From the NCBI RefSeq assembly GCF_033097485.1, contig NZ_AP028634.1, forward strand, positions 1,941,175-2,005,174: DNA of 64,000 nucleotides, written 5' to 3'. Under the pieces are notes generated by a model. That model saw nothing but the letters and a program-made list of their open reading frames with translations, ran no database searches and was not told the DNA's origin. Position numbers and translations under genes: made by a program. Each line of letters begins with the position of its first letter. Positions within the stretch are counted from its first letter, which is position 1. Origin of the DNA: Pyrofollis japonicus. GTDB taxonomy: Archaea > Thermoproteota > Thermoprotei_A > Sulfolobales > Pyrodictiaceae. Shown here piece by piece: positions 28,109 to 37,669 of this stretch.

Positions 28109-28684
28109 GTGGTGAGCACCGGGTTGGCTAAGCGGAGGAGGCTCCGTATTAGCCGTAAGGCACTGGTTGCAGCTGGCGGGATAATACTCATAGTTATATT
28201 CATTGTTGAGTACGTCGCGATGCTTGTCTCTGGCCATAGTTACAGCATAGTAGTCTATGCCCCCAAGAACTACGCTAATGAGGCGGAAGCTGTGGCTAAG
28301 GCGGTCGCGGAGAAGCTTCACTTGAAGAAATACGGTGCGAAAACTCTCGGAGTAAATGTTTCGGTGCCTCTGTTTGCTGTAACGCTTCTTGATCACGGTA
28401 AACCCGTTATCTCGCTTCTTTATCCACTTACAGCTGACCTTCCAAGTGTTGCGGACTACGTGTTTAACCAGTTGGCCCTTAGGGTACCCTCAAACGAAAC
28501 ATGGATATTGACTGTTAGTGGTAACCAGATACAGCTTGCCATGCGGGTGAAGAGGGATACTAAGACCCTCGCGAGCAGCTTGGAGCAGCTCTTTGCTCAG
28601 CTAAGAGCCCTAGAGGAAGCTCAACAAGGCATGAACGTCAGCGTTACAACAACCCCGTCTTCAACAAACTCTAGCAATACGTAG
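28109..28684 (+). CDS. Secreted, membrane-anchored hypothetical protein
   Basis: 191 residues. A basic N-terminus then one hydrophobic stretch (about 20-40) anchors it, followed by an extracytoplasmic alpha/beta domain and a Thr/Ser/Asn-rich end. The ectodomain resembles, by composition only, the membrane-proximal region of the DsbA-like protein at 33311. AAAGGAG at 28101-28107 precedes GTG 28109. I cannot assign a function. Confidence 0.62.
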   Translation: MVSTGLAKRRRLRISRKALVAAGGIILIVIFIVEYVAMLVSGHSYSIVVYAPKNYANEAEAVAKAVAEKLHLKKYGAKTLGVNVSVPLFAVTLLDHGKPVISLLYPLTADLPSVADYVFNQLALRVPSNETWILTVSGNQIQLAMRVKRDTKTLASSLEQLFAQLRALEEAQQGMNVSVTTTPSSTNSSNT

Positions 28685-28723
28685 GGCCGCGGAAAGGATA
28701 TTATCTATATCTATTATAGACGA

Positions 28724-28739
28724 AGAGCACGCGTGCTCT
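28724..28739. repeat. 16-bp perfect palindrome between convergent genes
   Basis: AGAGCACGCGTGCTCT is a perfect palindrome that overlaps the stop codon of the minus-strand HAD gene and follows the stop of the plus-strand gene at 28684. Such a site in a convergent gap could be a terminator-like element or a protein-binding site; no T-run follows on either strand. Confidence 0.4.
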
Positions 28740-29412
28740 AGCCCTTAGTATGCTCGATGATGAAGTGTGCAGCGTCTAGCAGGTCTTTTGCAACATAGTC
28801 CGCTTCCTCTACGACGCGGTCATCACTTGGATTCACTGCTATAGCTAGGCAAGCCTCTCTCATTCCACGTAGATCCCAGTAGCTGTCACCAACGAATGCA
28901 ACATTGCGTAAGCTGAGCCCCAGCCTCTTCGCCAGGTTTAGGACAGCCCTGTCCTTTCTATCGGCTTCAAGCCTCGGCTCGCCGCCTGGTACGAGCCGGC
29001 CCCAGGGGTCGTAGCTCAGCGCTGGACAAACCCAATTCTTTATTCCCAGTAGTTCCGCGACCTTCTCGACTAGTACTTCAACGCCGCCACTTACTAGTGC
29101 TACTTCTAGTCCGTTGCGTCTAAGCTCCTTAACAGCCTCCTCGGCGCCTGGCGATAACTCTACCTCGTTGAATAGCTCCATTAGGTCCCACTTAGTTATG
29201 CCGGGTCTGGCCTCGATCCATGCAAGTGTATCTAAGTACATCCATTCCCAATACCTTATTACACCGTTCTTGAACGCGTTATAGTTAACCTCGCTCTCGC
29301 GCGTAGTGCCCAGTTTTTCGTGCACGTAGCCCCAGCTACTCCGAATAGGCACGAGCACCCCGTCCACATCGAAAGCTACTAGCTTTATGCGACAAGTCTC
29401 CTTGGGGTGCAT
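28738..29412 (-). CDS. HAD-superfamily phosphatase (phosphoserine-phosphatase-like)
   Basis: 224 residues. HAD motif I FDVDGVLV, motif II in VALVSGG, motif III Lys in EADRKDRAV and motif IV GDSYWD are visible. The cap is helical, as in phosphoserine phosphatase-like members. The substrate cannot be told. ATG 29412. It follows the Memo gene on the same strand with 14 bases between, so they are likely co-transcribed. Confidence 0.85.
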   Translation of the reverse strand: MHPKETCRIKLVAFDVDGVLVPIRSSWGYVHEKLGTTRESEVNYNAFKNGVIRYWEWMYLDTLAWIEARPGITKWDLMELFNEVELSPGAEEAVKELRRNGLEVALVSGGVEVLVEKVAELLGIKNWVCPALSYDPWGRLVPGGEPRLEADRKDRAVLNLAKRLGLSLRNVAFVGDSYWDLRGMREACLAIAVNPSDDRVVEEADYVAKDLLDAAHFIIEHTKG

Positions 29413-29426
29413 GATTTCTTCATTCC

Positions 29427-30341
29427 TCAGCCTTGCTTCCTAAAAGCGATTGCCGCATAGCCTACAGCTATATCCTCTTCGCCGGTGAGTTGCGCCGAGT
29501 TATAATATCGTAGTAGCTGCGCCTCAACGCCACCCACTAGTTTCGCGTACTCCATGAGCGTTGCTATTGCACCGTAGCCGCAGACAGTGGCCCCAGTCTC
29601 CGTTAAGCGCTTATAGAAGCCTTCTGTGTCTAGGCGAAGAATGTGCTCGATTATGGAGAGGTCAAGCTTAGCAACGTTTTCCGCAACGTTCTCTGTGAAG
29701 ACGACATAGCCGTACATGTAGCCGTGGTGTGTGAAGTCAGAGGACGCGATAAGCACTATTCTTCTTCCAAGCTCTCTTGCCGTATCATGAATCGCCCTAG
29801 CAACGTCGCGCGCCATGGAGGGGGTAGCGTCCTTCACGGTTATGGGTACGAGGCTAAACTCATCCCCGTATACATATTGGAGGAAGGGCAACTCAACCTC
29901 TACACTGTGCTCCTCGAGATGGGCAAGATACTCGTCAACTATGCGGCTAGACTTATCCATAAGAGCCTCTATGAACTCAATATCAACTGGTACATCTCCG
30001 AGAGGTGTAGCCCACTTCTTAAACCTAGTAGTTGTTGTGAAGAAGCCCCCATACCCCGTATGGTTTGTTCCAAGAATAACAACAGTTTCCGGCCTCGGCG
30101 TTGTTTCGGCAAGCTCTAGGTAGAGGTGGGCAGCACATGGTCCAGAGTAGCTATAGCCAGCATGCGGCGCTACACCGCCTATGACGCAGCACTCTCCTTT
30201 TCGCGACAGTGGCTCCGGTAATCGCCCGGGGCCGAATCTCTGGTCAAGAAAGCTCTTCTCAATGGCTCTAATCAGCTCTCCTCTGTCATTTGGGTAGAAC
30301 CCTATGAGCGCTGCATAGGGTTTTCGAATCGCGTTATCCAA
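29427..30341 (-). CDS. Memo-family protein (AmmeMemoRadiSam protein B)
   Basis: 304-residue Memo homologue. The conserved APHAGYSYSG near residue 55-65 and the His/Cys residues that form the metal site (GTNHTG, SDFTHHG, VCGYG) are present. Memo is related to non-haem iron dioxygenases. TTG 30341 with GGGGAGA upstream is the start. The HAD gene is 14 bases downstream. Its usual partner AMMECR1 is 3.8 kb away on the other strand, and neither of the two nearby radical SAM genes looks like AmrS. Confidence 0.9.
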   Translation of the reverse strand: MDNAIRKPYAALIGFYPNDRGELIRAIEKSFLDQRFGPGRLPEPLSRKGECCVIGGVAPHAGYSYSGPCAAHLYLELAETTPRPETVVILGTNHTGYGGFFTTTTRFKKWATPLGDVPVDIEFIEALMDKSSRIVDEYLAHLEEHSVEVELPFLQYVYGDEFSLVPITVKDATPSMARDVARAIHDTARELGRRIVLIASSDFTHHGYMYGYVVFTENVAENVAKLDLSIIEHILRLDTEGFYKRLTETGATVCGYGAIATLMEYAKLVGGVEAQLLRYYNSAQLTGEEDIAVGYAAIAFRKQG

Positions 30342-30447
30342 GGATGTCTCCCCATAGTATTTTCTATTGGAGGGGCTTAGAAAAACTGAGCACTAGAAGA
30401 ACATCATGTGAAGCGGGACATGCCGGTAATAGTTTTGTATCAGTGGC

Positions 30448-31575
30448 TTACTCGTAGATCCTGCCCTTATCCAGCTCGCCTAGCAATTCATCAAGGTTTA
30501 GTAGCCCGAGGCCGACAAACGTATCGGCCGCACCATACGATATTATGTAGTCCTTGTTTTCAAGCCTCCAAATCCCGCAAGGGAATACGACGTAAGGGCG
30601 ATCTCCGAAGACCTCCCAGAGCCTCTGAGGCTCCATAATGTAGTGCGGGGTAACCGCTTTCACAATAACCCCGTCTTTTCCAAGGCCTAGTTCTACTCCT
30701 AGAACCCTGTAGGCTTGCAGCTCCCTATCAACACCGTGGATAAGCGCCACAGCCGTGTCTTTGTTGACACGTATCGGAGGAGTAGCCCAGCCAAGCTTTA
30801 CCTCAAACTCTGCTGGCCGCAGAACCTCGTAGCCATTATCAACCTCTATTCTCTTTGGGCATTCGTCTCCACCCTTATCTTCAAGTATGCTTGTTGGCAG
30901 CTCGCTGACTAACAAGTAGAACTTATCTCCAAGCAAGTGCGGCCGGTGAAACAAGTAAAGGCGATTGTCGTGTTTGTAGAGGAAAGCATTCTTATTACTA
31001 ATAAGCTTGTGTTGCAAGTCGCCATAGAGCGTATAGGCATGTATCTTTCTCCACTTCATGGTCCCGTTCTCTTCTATCTTCACAGCTGTAACGGGCAGTG
31101 TACGTTCATTTCCTGGGCGGAAGTAGTGCACAGTTCTACCAGTATACGTCATGTAGAGGTTGTTGCTGCCTTCAAGCCGGTATACTCGTGGATCCTCCGC
31201 GCCCCAAAGGTCGTAGCGCGTTGAAGGATATACAACAATGCGACCAGTATATATGTTCAAGTTAATATCTCCGTTGTAGACGTCCTCGAGAGGAATCGGC
31301 ACCTCTATAATGCTCGATATGTACATGTAATAGCCCGCAATAATCCTTGCATAGAGAATAACGTATTCTTCCTCTCCTCCCCTCTCAACAGTCACCGAAG
31401 AATTAAACACGGTTACAGGATGGTGAATGGGATAACCATTAATAACAACTTGCTCCCGGTTAATAACTCCAAGACGCCTAACGATGTCATGGGTCTCAAA
31501 TCGCCGCTTAGCCATGGCCTCTCTTAGTCCACGCGCGGGCTTAAACACATCCTCCGCCGAGTACCCTGGCAGCAT
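30448..31575 (-). CDS. GH130-like beta-mannoside phosphorylase/hydrolase family
   Basis: 375 residues of the five-bladed propeller glycosidase type. GAEDPRV near 120 and SYGAADTFVG near the C-terminus are typical of GH130 (mannosyl phosphorylases and beta-1,2-mannosidases). Both phosphate-dependent and hydrolytic members exist, and the sequence does not tell which. Monocistronic, divergent from a radical SAM gene. Possibly N-glycan or polysaccharide turnover or a compatible-solute pathway; inference. Confidence 0.82.
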   Translation of the reverse strand: MLPGYSAEDVFKPARGLREAMAKRRFETHDIVRRLGVINREQVVINGYPIHHPVTVFNSSVTVERGGEEEYVILYARIIAGYYMYISSIIEVPIPLEDVYNGDINLNIYTGRIVVYPSTRYDLWGAEDPRVYRLEGSNNLYMTYTGRTVHYFRPGNERTLPVTAVKIEENGTMKWRKIHAYTLYGDLQHKLISNKNAFLYKHDNRLYLFHRPHLLGDKFYLLVSELPTSILEDKGGDECPKRIEVDNGYEVLRPAEFEVKLGWATPPIRVNKDTAVALIHGVDRELQAYRVLGVELGLGKDGVIVKAVTPHYIMEPQRLWEVFGDRPYVVFPCGIWRLENKDYIISYGAADTFVGLGLLNLDELLGELDKGRIYE

Positions 31576-31769
31576 AACTATGTATTCCTCCCCTTGTCAG
31601 AGAGCTTTACTCATCAACAAGGGGTTAATAGGGGCAAGGCTCATCCTAGGAGTAAGGGCTTATTGAATCGCATGGACCATTAGCGGCTTGGAGGTGGGTC
31701 TTCTTAAGAATAAGACTCTTCGCTGATTACCGTGAAGCAGACGGAAGATCGTTATCAAGGATAGCAGTT

Positions 31770-32528
31770 GTGTATGGACCGCTACGATCTAGGCGTAGAG
31801 GCTTATCCCTTGGAATAAACTTGTTCCCGGGCCCAGGTGTATGCAGCTTTAACTGTGTCTACTGTTTTCGCGGAGGAGCCCAGGTACACGTCCCCTACAT
31901 TGAGAACTATATCGTTACACCAGCCGTCTTACGTTCAGCCCTCGAGGAGGCTATCCATAGGCTAGGCGATGACGCTGAGAAGCTAAGTGCAATAGACTTC
32001 TCGGGAAATGGTGAGCCGACCCTGCATCCCTTATTCGACGAACTAGTTATGGAGGCGAGAGCGTTAATCAACGATAAGGGTCTCTCGACGAGCCTAGGTG
32101 TTTTCACAAATTCTACAAGGCTATGTTCTCCACGCGTAAGAAGTGCACTAGCCTTTCTAGACCATGTAGAAGCTAAGCTTGATACAGTCATTGGGTGGAA
32201 GTTCGAGCTTATTAATGAGCCTGCACGCGGTATTTTCCTCCACGACGTAATCAAATGCCTCAGCGAGATAAGGGGGGTCTTTGGCGGCACACTTGCGTTA
32301 CAGGTTATGCTTCTAAAGTATTGTGGTATAGACAACTATGCTATTAGCGACGCGGAGGAAATGGCAACTATTATATCATCAATGATACGGCCAGACGAGG
32401 TACACTTGTACACGACATATGCTCCTCCACGCATGCGCTGTGTTGAAAGAGCCACTAGTGATACTATGGAGCGGTTTGCAACCATTCTGAGAGAGCATGG
32501 AATACGGGTTGCTACCTACCCGGAATAA
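31770..32528 (+). CDS. Radical SAM protein (COG0731-like)
   Basis: About 252 residues, same family as the gene at 11824: YGPLRSRRRGLSLGIN followed by the cluster motif CSFNCVYC and NGEPTLHP. No SPASM domain; a pair of cysteines in LKYCGI and MRCVE could be extra. GTG 31770 is the best start by homology; the frame is open upstream with no canonical start. Substrate unknown. It is followed by a DUF72 gene 57 bases away on the same strand. Confidence 0.83.
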   Translation: MYGPLRSRRRGLSLGINLFPGPGVCSFNCVYCFRGGAQVHVPYIENYIVTPAVLRSALEEAIHRLGDDAEKLSAIDFSGNGEPTLHPLFDELVMEARALINDKGLSTSLGVFTNSTRLCSPRVRSALAFLDHVEAKLDTVIGWKFELINEPARGIFLHDVIKCLSEIRGVFGGTLALQVMLLKYCGIDNYAISDAEEMATIISSMIRPDEVHLYTTYAPPRMRCVERATSDTMERFATILREHGIRVATYPE

Positions 32529-32585
32529 CAGCAAGACTTTCATCTCTCAAGAGTGTTGTACGTCTAGGAGGGGCTCGTAGGAGCC

Positions 32586-33314
32586 GTGTCGTACAATAAA
32601 CCCTTAATCTATGTTGGCACTTCTGGCTGGCTATACGATTGGAACATTAAGGGCACTCTAGACTGGTACATAGCTCATAGCGGGCTTAATGCCGTAGAAC
32701 TCAACGCGTCCTTCTATCGCTTTCCCTACCCTAACCAGGTAAAGTCGTGGGCTCGTAAGGGCAGGGCTCTTCGATGGAGCATAAAAATCCATAGATCAAT
32801 AACTCATACGCGAAGGCTTAATGAGAAAGCGTATCCCCTTTGGGATAGGTTTAGGAAACTCTTCGAACCAATGGAGAATGAAGGTATAGTCGATTTTTAC
32901 CTACTCCAGCTTCCTCCCAGCTTTGATGCGCGCCAAGAATATGTGGAGAGAATCAAGCGCTTCGCACAATATACTAGACTTGGAGCCAGACTTGCAATAG
33001 AGTTTCGGCACGACTCGTGGTTCAGGGACGGACTAGGAGTGAGACTATGCAGAGAGCTAGGTGCAACTTTTGTCTCCATAGATGCCCCCATAGGCACTTA
33101 CATAGATAAAAGCAACGACCAAGTGTATCTACGTATACATGGACGCTATGAGTGGTATGCATATGATTACAGCGAGGAAGAACTAAGAGAACTTGCTGAA
33201 AAACTCGTCGAGCTTAATCCGAAGAAAATATACGTGTTCTTCAACAATGATCACTGGATGCTCGAAAACGCGAGAACAATGCTAAGGATCCTAAAAGAAC
33301 TAGTAAATGCTTAG
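32586..33314 (+). CDS. DUF72 family protein
   Basis: 242-residue DUF72 (YecE-like) protein with a TIM-barrel-like pattern: VGTSGW at the start, ELNASFYRFP, QLPPSF, and IEFRHDSW in order. No biochemical role is known for the family. GTG 32586. The last bases overlap the convergent DsbA-like gene by four. Confidence 0.9.
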   Translation: MSYNKPLIYVGTSGWLYDWNIKGTLDWYIAHSGLNAVELNASFYRFPYPNQVKSWARKGRALRWSIKIHRSITHTRRLNEKAYPLWDRFRKLFEPMENEGIVDFYLLQLPPSFDARQEYVERIKRFAQYTRLGARLAIEFRHDSWFRDGLGVRLCRELGATFVSIDAPIGTYIDKSNDQVYLRIHGRYEWYAYDYSEEELRELAEKLVELNPKKIYVFFNNDHWMLENARTMLRILKELVNA

Positions 33315-34693
33315 TGGGTTTCAAACCACTTTATCACTTCCGTGAACCACTCGTAGTCGTGGAACCCCATAGCTATCAGCATCTTGTCGCCACCTTCTTT
33401 CCACACTAGTATGCCGGGTACCCCCCGTATACCGACGTCTGGGGCATGCTCCATAGACTTGTCTACGTACTGTGCTGCAGGGCAAAGCTCAGTAACGTTC
33501 AGCTCCTTTCGCAAGGTATCTATTTTCTCTTTTAGCTTTTGCTCAGCTTTGCCGCTCAAGATGTAGCTGTATAGCTCACTATAAGTTTGCTGAAATATCT
33601 CATAATACTTCCATGCGTCTCCGGTTTTGTTATAGTAGCATAGTAGTAGCTTGTGGAACGTGACAGCCTCGGGGACGTTGTGTACGATGAAGTCCATTAT
33701 GTGAATGGTTACGGTGTTGTTTCTGGCGAATTCAACTAGCTTAGGCATTACCTCCTTGTACAGCCTTGCACAGTAGGGGCACAATATGTCGTCGAAGATT
33801 ACTATGTGTATCTTCCCGCTACCTATTGCAGGGTGTGTATCAAGGTATGGTACTGGGCGGTACTTCACAAGTGCCGCTGAAGCTAATCCTAGGCCTGCTA
33901 TGAGCTCCGTAAGCTCTCCATTCTTGTCAGTAAATACCCCTTTGGAGACCTGGACTAGGTCCGGATTATACTGGGTCAGATTTGCATCACTTAGTATGTA
34001 TATCGCTGGATAAGTTTGTGGCTCACTGTTGACCGGGGGCTTGTCACTTACCTTGATATTTTTCACCTCTGCTACAGCTATGGCTGACAAGGCAATGCTA
34101 AGACGCCCCTTGGCTACGCCAAGGTACTTCTCGTTTACCTGTGTACCAGGAGCATCACCGTTGACGATGATTACTTCAGCGCTATGCGTATACTTTGGCG
34201 TGGCCTTTTCGGGGCTGAGCCCTTGCTGGGCCAGATACATACCTGCCTGCGTAGCAAAGGATGCGAAGTAGTCGTAGCGGAACGGATAGAAGCCTCCGGG
34301 CAGCGGCTTATCTATAATGAACTGGGCTAGCTTACCCTTGATGTCGCTGAGATTTAGTTTGAACACTAGTGCCGGGTACACGGGGAGGGACGTCAGCCCG
34401 GTTTCCTTGTCGCTAAGTACGCAGAACTTGGCGTTACGGGGTAATTCGCTTCGTAGCTGGTTCTTGATGAATTGTAGAAGCGCCTTGGCGTAATCCTCTT
34501 GCCCATCCTCGTAGACTATTATGGCTGAGGGGCCTTGTAGGCAAGCCTTCACATCCTGGCTATTCTCTGGCACCGACTCCACCTTCGAGGCCGAAGACTG
34601 GCCTTTATTCATTAATAAATAGGCCGCCGCACCTACGGCAACTAGAGCTATTACCAACGCTGTGACTAGTACGGGGGTAGATACTGCTTTCAA
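33311..34693 (-). CDS. Membrane-anchored DsbA-like thioredoxin-fold protein
   Basis: 460 residues. TTG start, then one hydrophobic anchor (about 6-27), a roughly 230-residue extracytoplasmic region of unknown fold, and a C-terminal thioredoxin/DsbA domain with an active-site CPYC motif near 325. The long helical insertion and cis-Pro segment (GVPGILVW) support DsbA. Further cysteines (LLCYYN, ELCPAAQ) may pair with it. Expected to oxidise or isomerise disulfides of secreted proteins. No DsbB is seen nearby. The large membrane-proximal domain before DsbA is unusual. Confidence 0.85.
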   Translation of the reverse strand: MKAVSTPVLVTALVIALVAVGAAAYLLMNKGQSSASKVESVPENSQDVKACLQGPSAIIVYEDGQEDYAKALLQFIKNQLRSELPRNAKFCVLSDKETGLTSLPVYPALVFKLNLSDIKGKLAQFIIDKPLPGGFYPFRYDYFASFATQAGMYLAQQGLSPEKATPKYTHSAEVIIVNGDAPGTQVNEKYLGVAKGRLSIALSAIAVAEVKNIKVSDKPPVNSEPQTYPAIYILSDANLTQYNPDLVQVSKGVFTDKNGELTELIAGLGLASAALVKYRPVPYLDTHPAIGSGKIHIVIFDDILCPYCARLYKEVMPKLVEFARNNTVTIHIMDFIVHNVPEAVTFHKLLLCYYNKTGDAWKYYEIFQQTYSELYSYILSGKAEQKLKEKIDTLRKELNVTELCPAAQYVDKSMEHAPDVGIRGVPGILVWKEGGDKMLIAMGFHDYEWFTEVIKWFETH

Positions 34694-34886
34694 GGCTGTC
34701 TCGCCTTTTTCGCTGTTCTAGGCTCTCTGCTTACCAGAACCCCCTTGTAACCTTATTTGCTAGGGCAACGAGGATAGATAGGTGTGCCTAGGAGACAAGT
34801 TCTTGCCTGCTATGTAAACAGAGTAGCCTAGAATACCCGAGACAAAGATAATATTGAGCATAGGATGATAAAGAAGCGTTATCGGG

Positions 34887-36425
34887 GTGAAAGAGCTTTT
34901 GAGCGAGGAATTGTTCCGCCACGAAGCAGTCAAGGAGATACTGCGCAAGTATAGGACCATCTGGGCATTGGGTCACGCAATGGCGCTCATGAGCTGGGAT
35001 CTAGAAACCTATATGCCGCGTGACGGTATCCGAGACCGCTCTGTGGCGTTCGAGGAGCTCGAGGCGCTGCAACACAAGTTCATAAAGGATCCGGAGCTAG
35101 AGAAGCTCGTTGAGCGCGCGGAAAAAGACCTAGACTCGCTTAATGATTTTGAGCGCGGCGTTGTAAGGGTAATGAAGAGAAGGATAAGGATAGCGAAAGC
35201 TATACCAGAGGAGCTTGTCCGCAAAGAAGCTAAGATAACCAGTGAGGCAACCGTTGTCTGGCGGGAGGCAAAAAAGAAGTCCGACTTCAACATGTTCAAG
35301 CCATACCTTGAACAAATAGTTGAAATTCAGCGAGAAAAAGCAGAAAGACTGGGCTACGAAGAGCATCCTTACGATGCGCTCCTAGACTTGTACGAGGAGG
35401 GGCTGCGGACACGAGACGTAGAAAGAGTATTTGAGGAACTTGTACCAGCTACCAAGAGGATCCTCGAGGAGATCAGGAAACAAGGATTCTACCCCCAGCA
35501 CCACCCGCTCGAAGAAAAAGAATACGATGTTGATGCAGCGCGAAAGATGCTACGCGAAATACTTGATGGTTTCGAATGGCCCTGGAACCGCGGCAGGCTT
35601 GACGAATCAGCCCACCCCTTCACAATAGACATGGGTGTAAATGATGTCCGCATAACGGTTAGATACGAAGGAAAAGACGTCAAGAGAGCAGTCTATAGTC
35701 TTGTACACGAATATGGACACGCTCTCTACGAGCTACAAGTGGATCCGCGCCTCTCATACACCCCCATAGGCAGCGGCGTCAGTATGGGAATACATGAAGG
35801 CCAGTCAAGGTTCTGGGAGAACATAGTGGGTAGGGGTCCGTGGTTCATAAGGTGGCTGAAGGAGAAGCTTGACAAGCACATAGGGTACACGAAGGATTTC
35901 GATGAAGTAGAGATATACAAATACGTTAACACGGTTAGGCCAGACCTTATACGCGTAGACGCTGACGAGGTAACGTACAACCTGCATATATATCTCAGAT
36001 TCGACATCGAGAAGAAGCTCATCGAGGGGAGCCTTAGTCCGGCAGAGGTACCAGTATACTGGGACAACAAGATGGAGGAACTCCTAGGAGTGCGTCCACG
36101 AAACGTCGCTGAAGGAGCGCTACAAGACATTCACTGGAGCCATGGCAGCATAGGCTACTTCCCGACATATACACTGGGCAATGTCGTGGCGGCAACAATG
36201 TGGGCCATGATGGGCGGTCCTTCGGCAGAACAGCTAAGAAACCTAAAGCTTAGAGAAATACGGGAATGGCTCCGTGAAAAAGTACACCGCTGGGGCTCAA
36301 CATATGCTCCGAAAGAGCTATTGAAGAGAAGCTTCAGCACAGAGTTAACAGCAAAGTACCTAATTGACTACCTCGAATGGAAGTACATAACGCTTCCCAA
36401 CAAGCTAGCCGAGTACCTAGCCTAA
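34887..36425 (+). CDS. M32 carboxypeptidase (carboxypeptidase Taq family)
   Basis: 512-residue thermostable metallocarboxypeptidase 1. The zinc site LVHEYGHALYEL, preceded by a conserved acidic HPF(T)xxMG stretch, and the downstream GIHEGQSRFWEN give the M32 pattern. It removes most C-terminal residues, with Pro and acidic limits known for the family. GTG 34887 or TTG 34899 (after GGGGTGA) are both possible starts. Cytoplasmic peptide degradation fits the nearby peptide importer and TldD/PmbA pair. 193 bases separate it from the divergent DsbA-like gene. Confidence 0.94.
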   Translation: MKELLSEELFRHEAVKEILRKYRTIWALGHAMALMSWDLETYMPRDGIRDRSVAFEELEALQHKFIKDPELEKLVERAEKDLDSLNDFERGVVRVMKRRIRIAKAIPEELVRKEAKITSEATVVWREAKKKSDFNMFKPYLEQIVEIQREKAERLGYEEHPYDALLDLYEEGLRTRDVERVFEELVPATKRILEEIRKQGFYPQHHPLEEKEYDVDAARKMLREILDGFEWPWNRGRLDESAHPFTIDMGVNDVRITVRYEGKDVKRAVYSLVHEYGHALYELQVDPRLSYTPIGSGVSMGIHEGQSRFWENIVGRGPWFIRWLKEKLDKHIGYTKDFDEVEIYKYVNTVRPDLIRVDADEVTYNLHIYLRFDIEKKLIEGSLSPAEVPVYWDNKMEELLGVRPRNVAEGALQDIHWSHGSIGYFPTYTLGNVVAATMWAMMGGPSAEQLRNLKLREIREWLREKVHRWGSTYAPKELLKRSFSTELTAKYLIDYLEWKYITLPNKLAEYLA

Positions 36426-36700
36426 GACCCTTCTTTCCTCTCCAATATTTTTAGTAGTTTCTCCACATCACGTCTACGAAAGTAATAATAAACACCATTA
36501 CTTGTCTGAAGAACTATTTCCTCTACCCCAGCCCCTAGAACGTCTTTGAGGAATTCTCGGGGAAGATCAGCTAAACTGGCGTCCTTCTTATTGGTGGTAA
36601 TCCTGAGAGATGAGCCCTCAATGCTCAACGTGAAACCTTTTCCAGCAAGCTCTTTGCTCCATTTGCTCAGCTTCTCGCGCGACTCCATGCTCCCAGTCAT
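36422..36700 (-). CDS. Hypothetical small protein, about 93 aa
   Basis: No family recognised. One small alpha/beta protein with a basic C-terminus and an aromatic YYYF stretch. The frame is open to 36751, but a TATA-like TTTAAG on the minus strand at about 36731 lies some 30 bases before ATG 36700 (preceded by GTG 36703), which favours a short leaderless message starting there. Overlaps the end of the M32 gene by four bases. No known partner. Confidence 0.55.
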   Translation of the reverse strand: MTGSMESREKLSKWSKELAGKGFTLSIEGSSLRITTNKKDASLADLPREFLKDVLGAGVEEIVLQTSNGVYYYFRRRDVEKLLKILERKEGS

Positions 36701-36784
36701 CACGGCTCGCCCCAGTGCAATCCAGTGCTTAAACAAGCACTTGTGAGGCACTAGAAAAACCGAGTGGCTAAGACGCTCTAAGAG

Positions 36785-37615
36785 CTAGGAGCTAGGCCTC
36801 GCTAGCTCTACCTCGTCGCCGATACCTACCCTGAGTAGCGACGACGCATTGCCTAGATTCACTGCTAGCTCTGGAAAACCTAAGCTATTGACATAGAATA
36901 CTAGCTCGCCCTTCTCTGCAAGGCTGAATACAGGTAAACACTTGGCACTGAACAACTTCTCGCCGGCACGGACTTCTACATGGCCCTTTGCGCAGAGATT
37001 AGCTACGCACTCCTCCCGGAGACCCAGGGCTACATTACCGAAATGATCGATATAGACAACCCTGGCCCGTACGCGTTCGGCCCTACACTCTTCTCTAAGG
37101 CTAAGCTTGACAAGTTCGTCTGGTTCCAGCCTAGGCCCTAGGGCAGCTATATCGACGCCCATTGCTACAAGCGTTGCTGCTGGAGCAAAAATGTCTCTGC
37201 CGTGAAAGCTCCTAGAGACCGGTTTTAGAAACACGGCCTCGTTTGACACGACTCTTGCCTCCAATATGCCGTCCTCGGCGGCTGCTGGATATAGTACACC
37301 GTTATCGGGGCCCACGAAGAAGTATCTCTCCGTTCTTATTGCTACAGCTCTCCGCTCTGTGCCCACACCCGGGTCAACAACGACGAGAAACACTGTGCCT
37401 GGAGGGAAATACTTGTAGCTCGTGTAGAGCACGTAAGCGCCAGCCACAATGCTGAAGGATGGGACATCGTGAGTAATATCAATTACGCGTACTTTTCCCC
37501 TGCTTAGCCTATCTATGACGCCTTTAACTATGCCAACATAGGGGTCACGCCACCCGAAATCAGTCAGAAATGCGATAAGCCTCCTAGGCCTCTGCAACCC
37601 TCCTACACCATGCAT
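36785..37615 (-). CDS. SAM hydroxide adenosyltransferase (DUF62)
   Basis: 276 residues. N-terminal LTDFGWRDPYVGIVKG, the DITHDVPSFS segment and VVDPGVGTERRAV are the conserved SAM/chloride-site features of the fluorinase-like DUF62 family. Archaeal members split S-adenosylmethionine to adenosine and methionine using water. The C-terminal beta domain has a conserved YIDHFGN. The gene stands alone and follows, with a 116-base gap, the HTH gene on the same strand; that gap contains an sRNA candidate. Confidence 0.9.
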   Translation of the reverse strand: MHGVGGLQRPRRLIAFLTDFGWRDPYVGIVKGVIDRLSRGKVRVIDITHDVPSFSIVAGAYVLYTSYKYFPPGTVFLVVVDPGVGTERRAVAIRTERYFFVGPDNGVLYPAAAEDGILEARVVSNEAVFLKPVSRSFHGRDIFAPAATLVAMGVDIAALGPRLEPDELVKLSLREECRAERVRARVVYIDHFGNVALGLREECVANLCAKGHVEVRAGEKLFSAKCLPVFSLAEKGELVFYVNSLGFPELAVNLGNASSLLRVGIGDEVELARPSS

Positions 37616-37669
37616 CGAGTAGGGGGCTTCAGAGAGTAGAATAATATTACCATGTAGTGGTGTTGCCCT

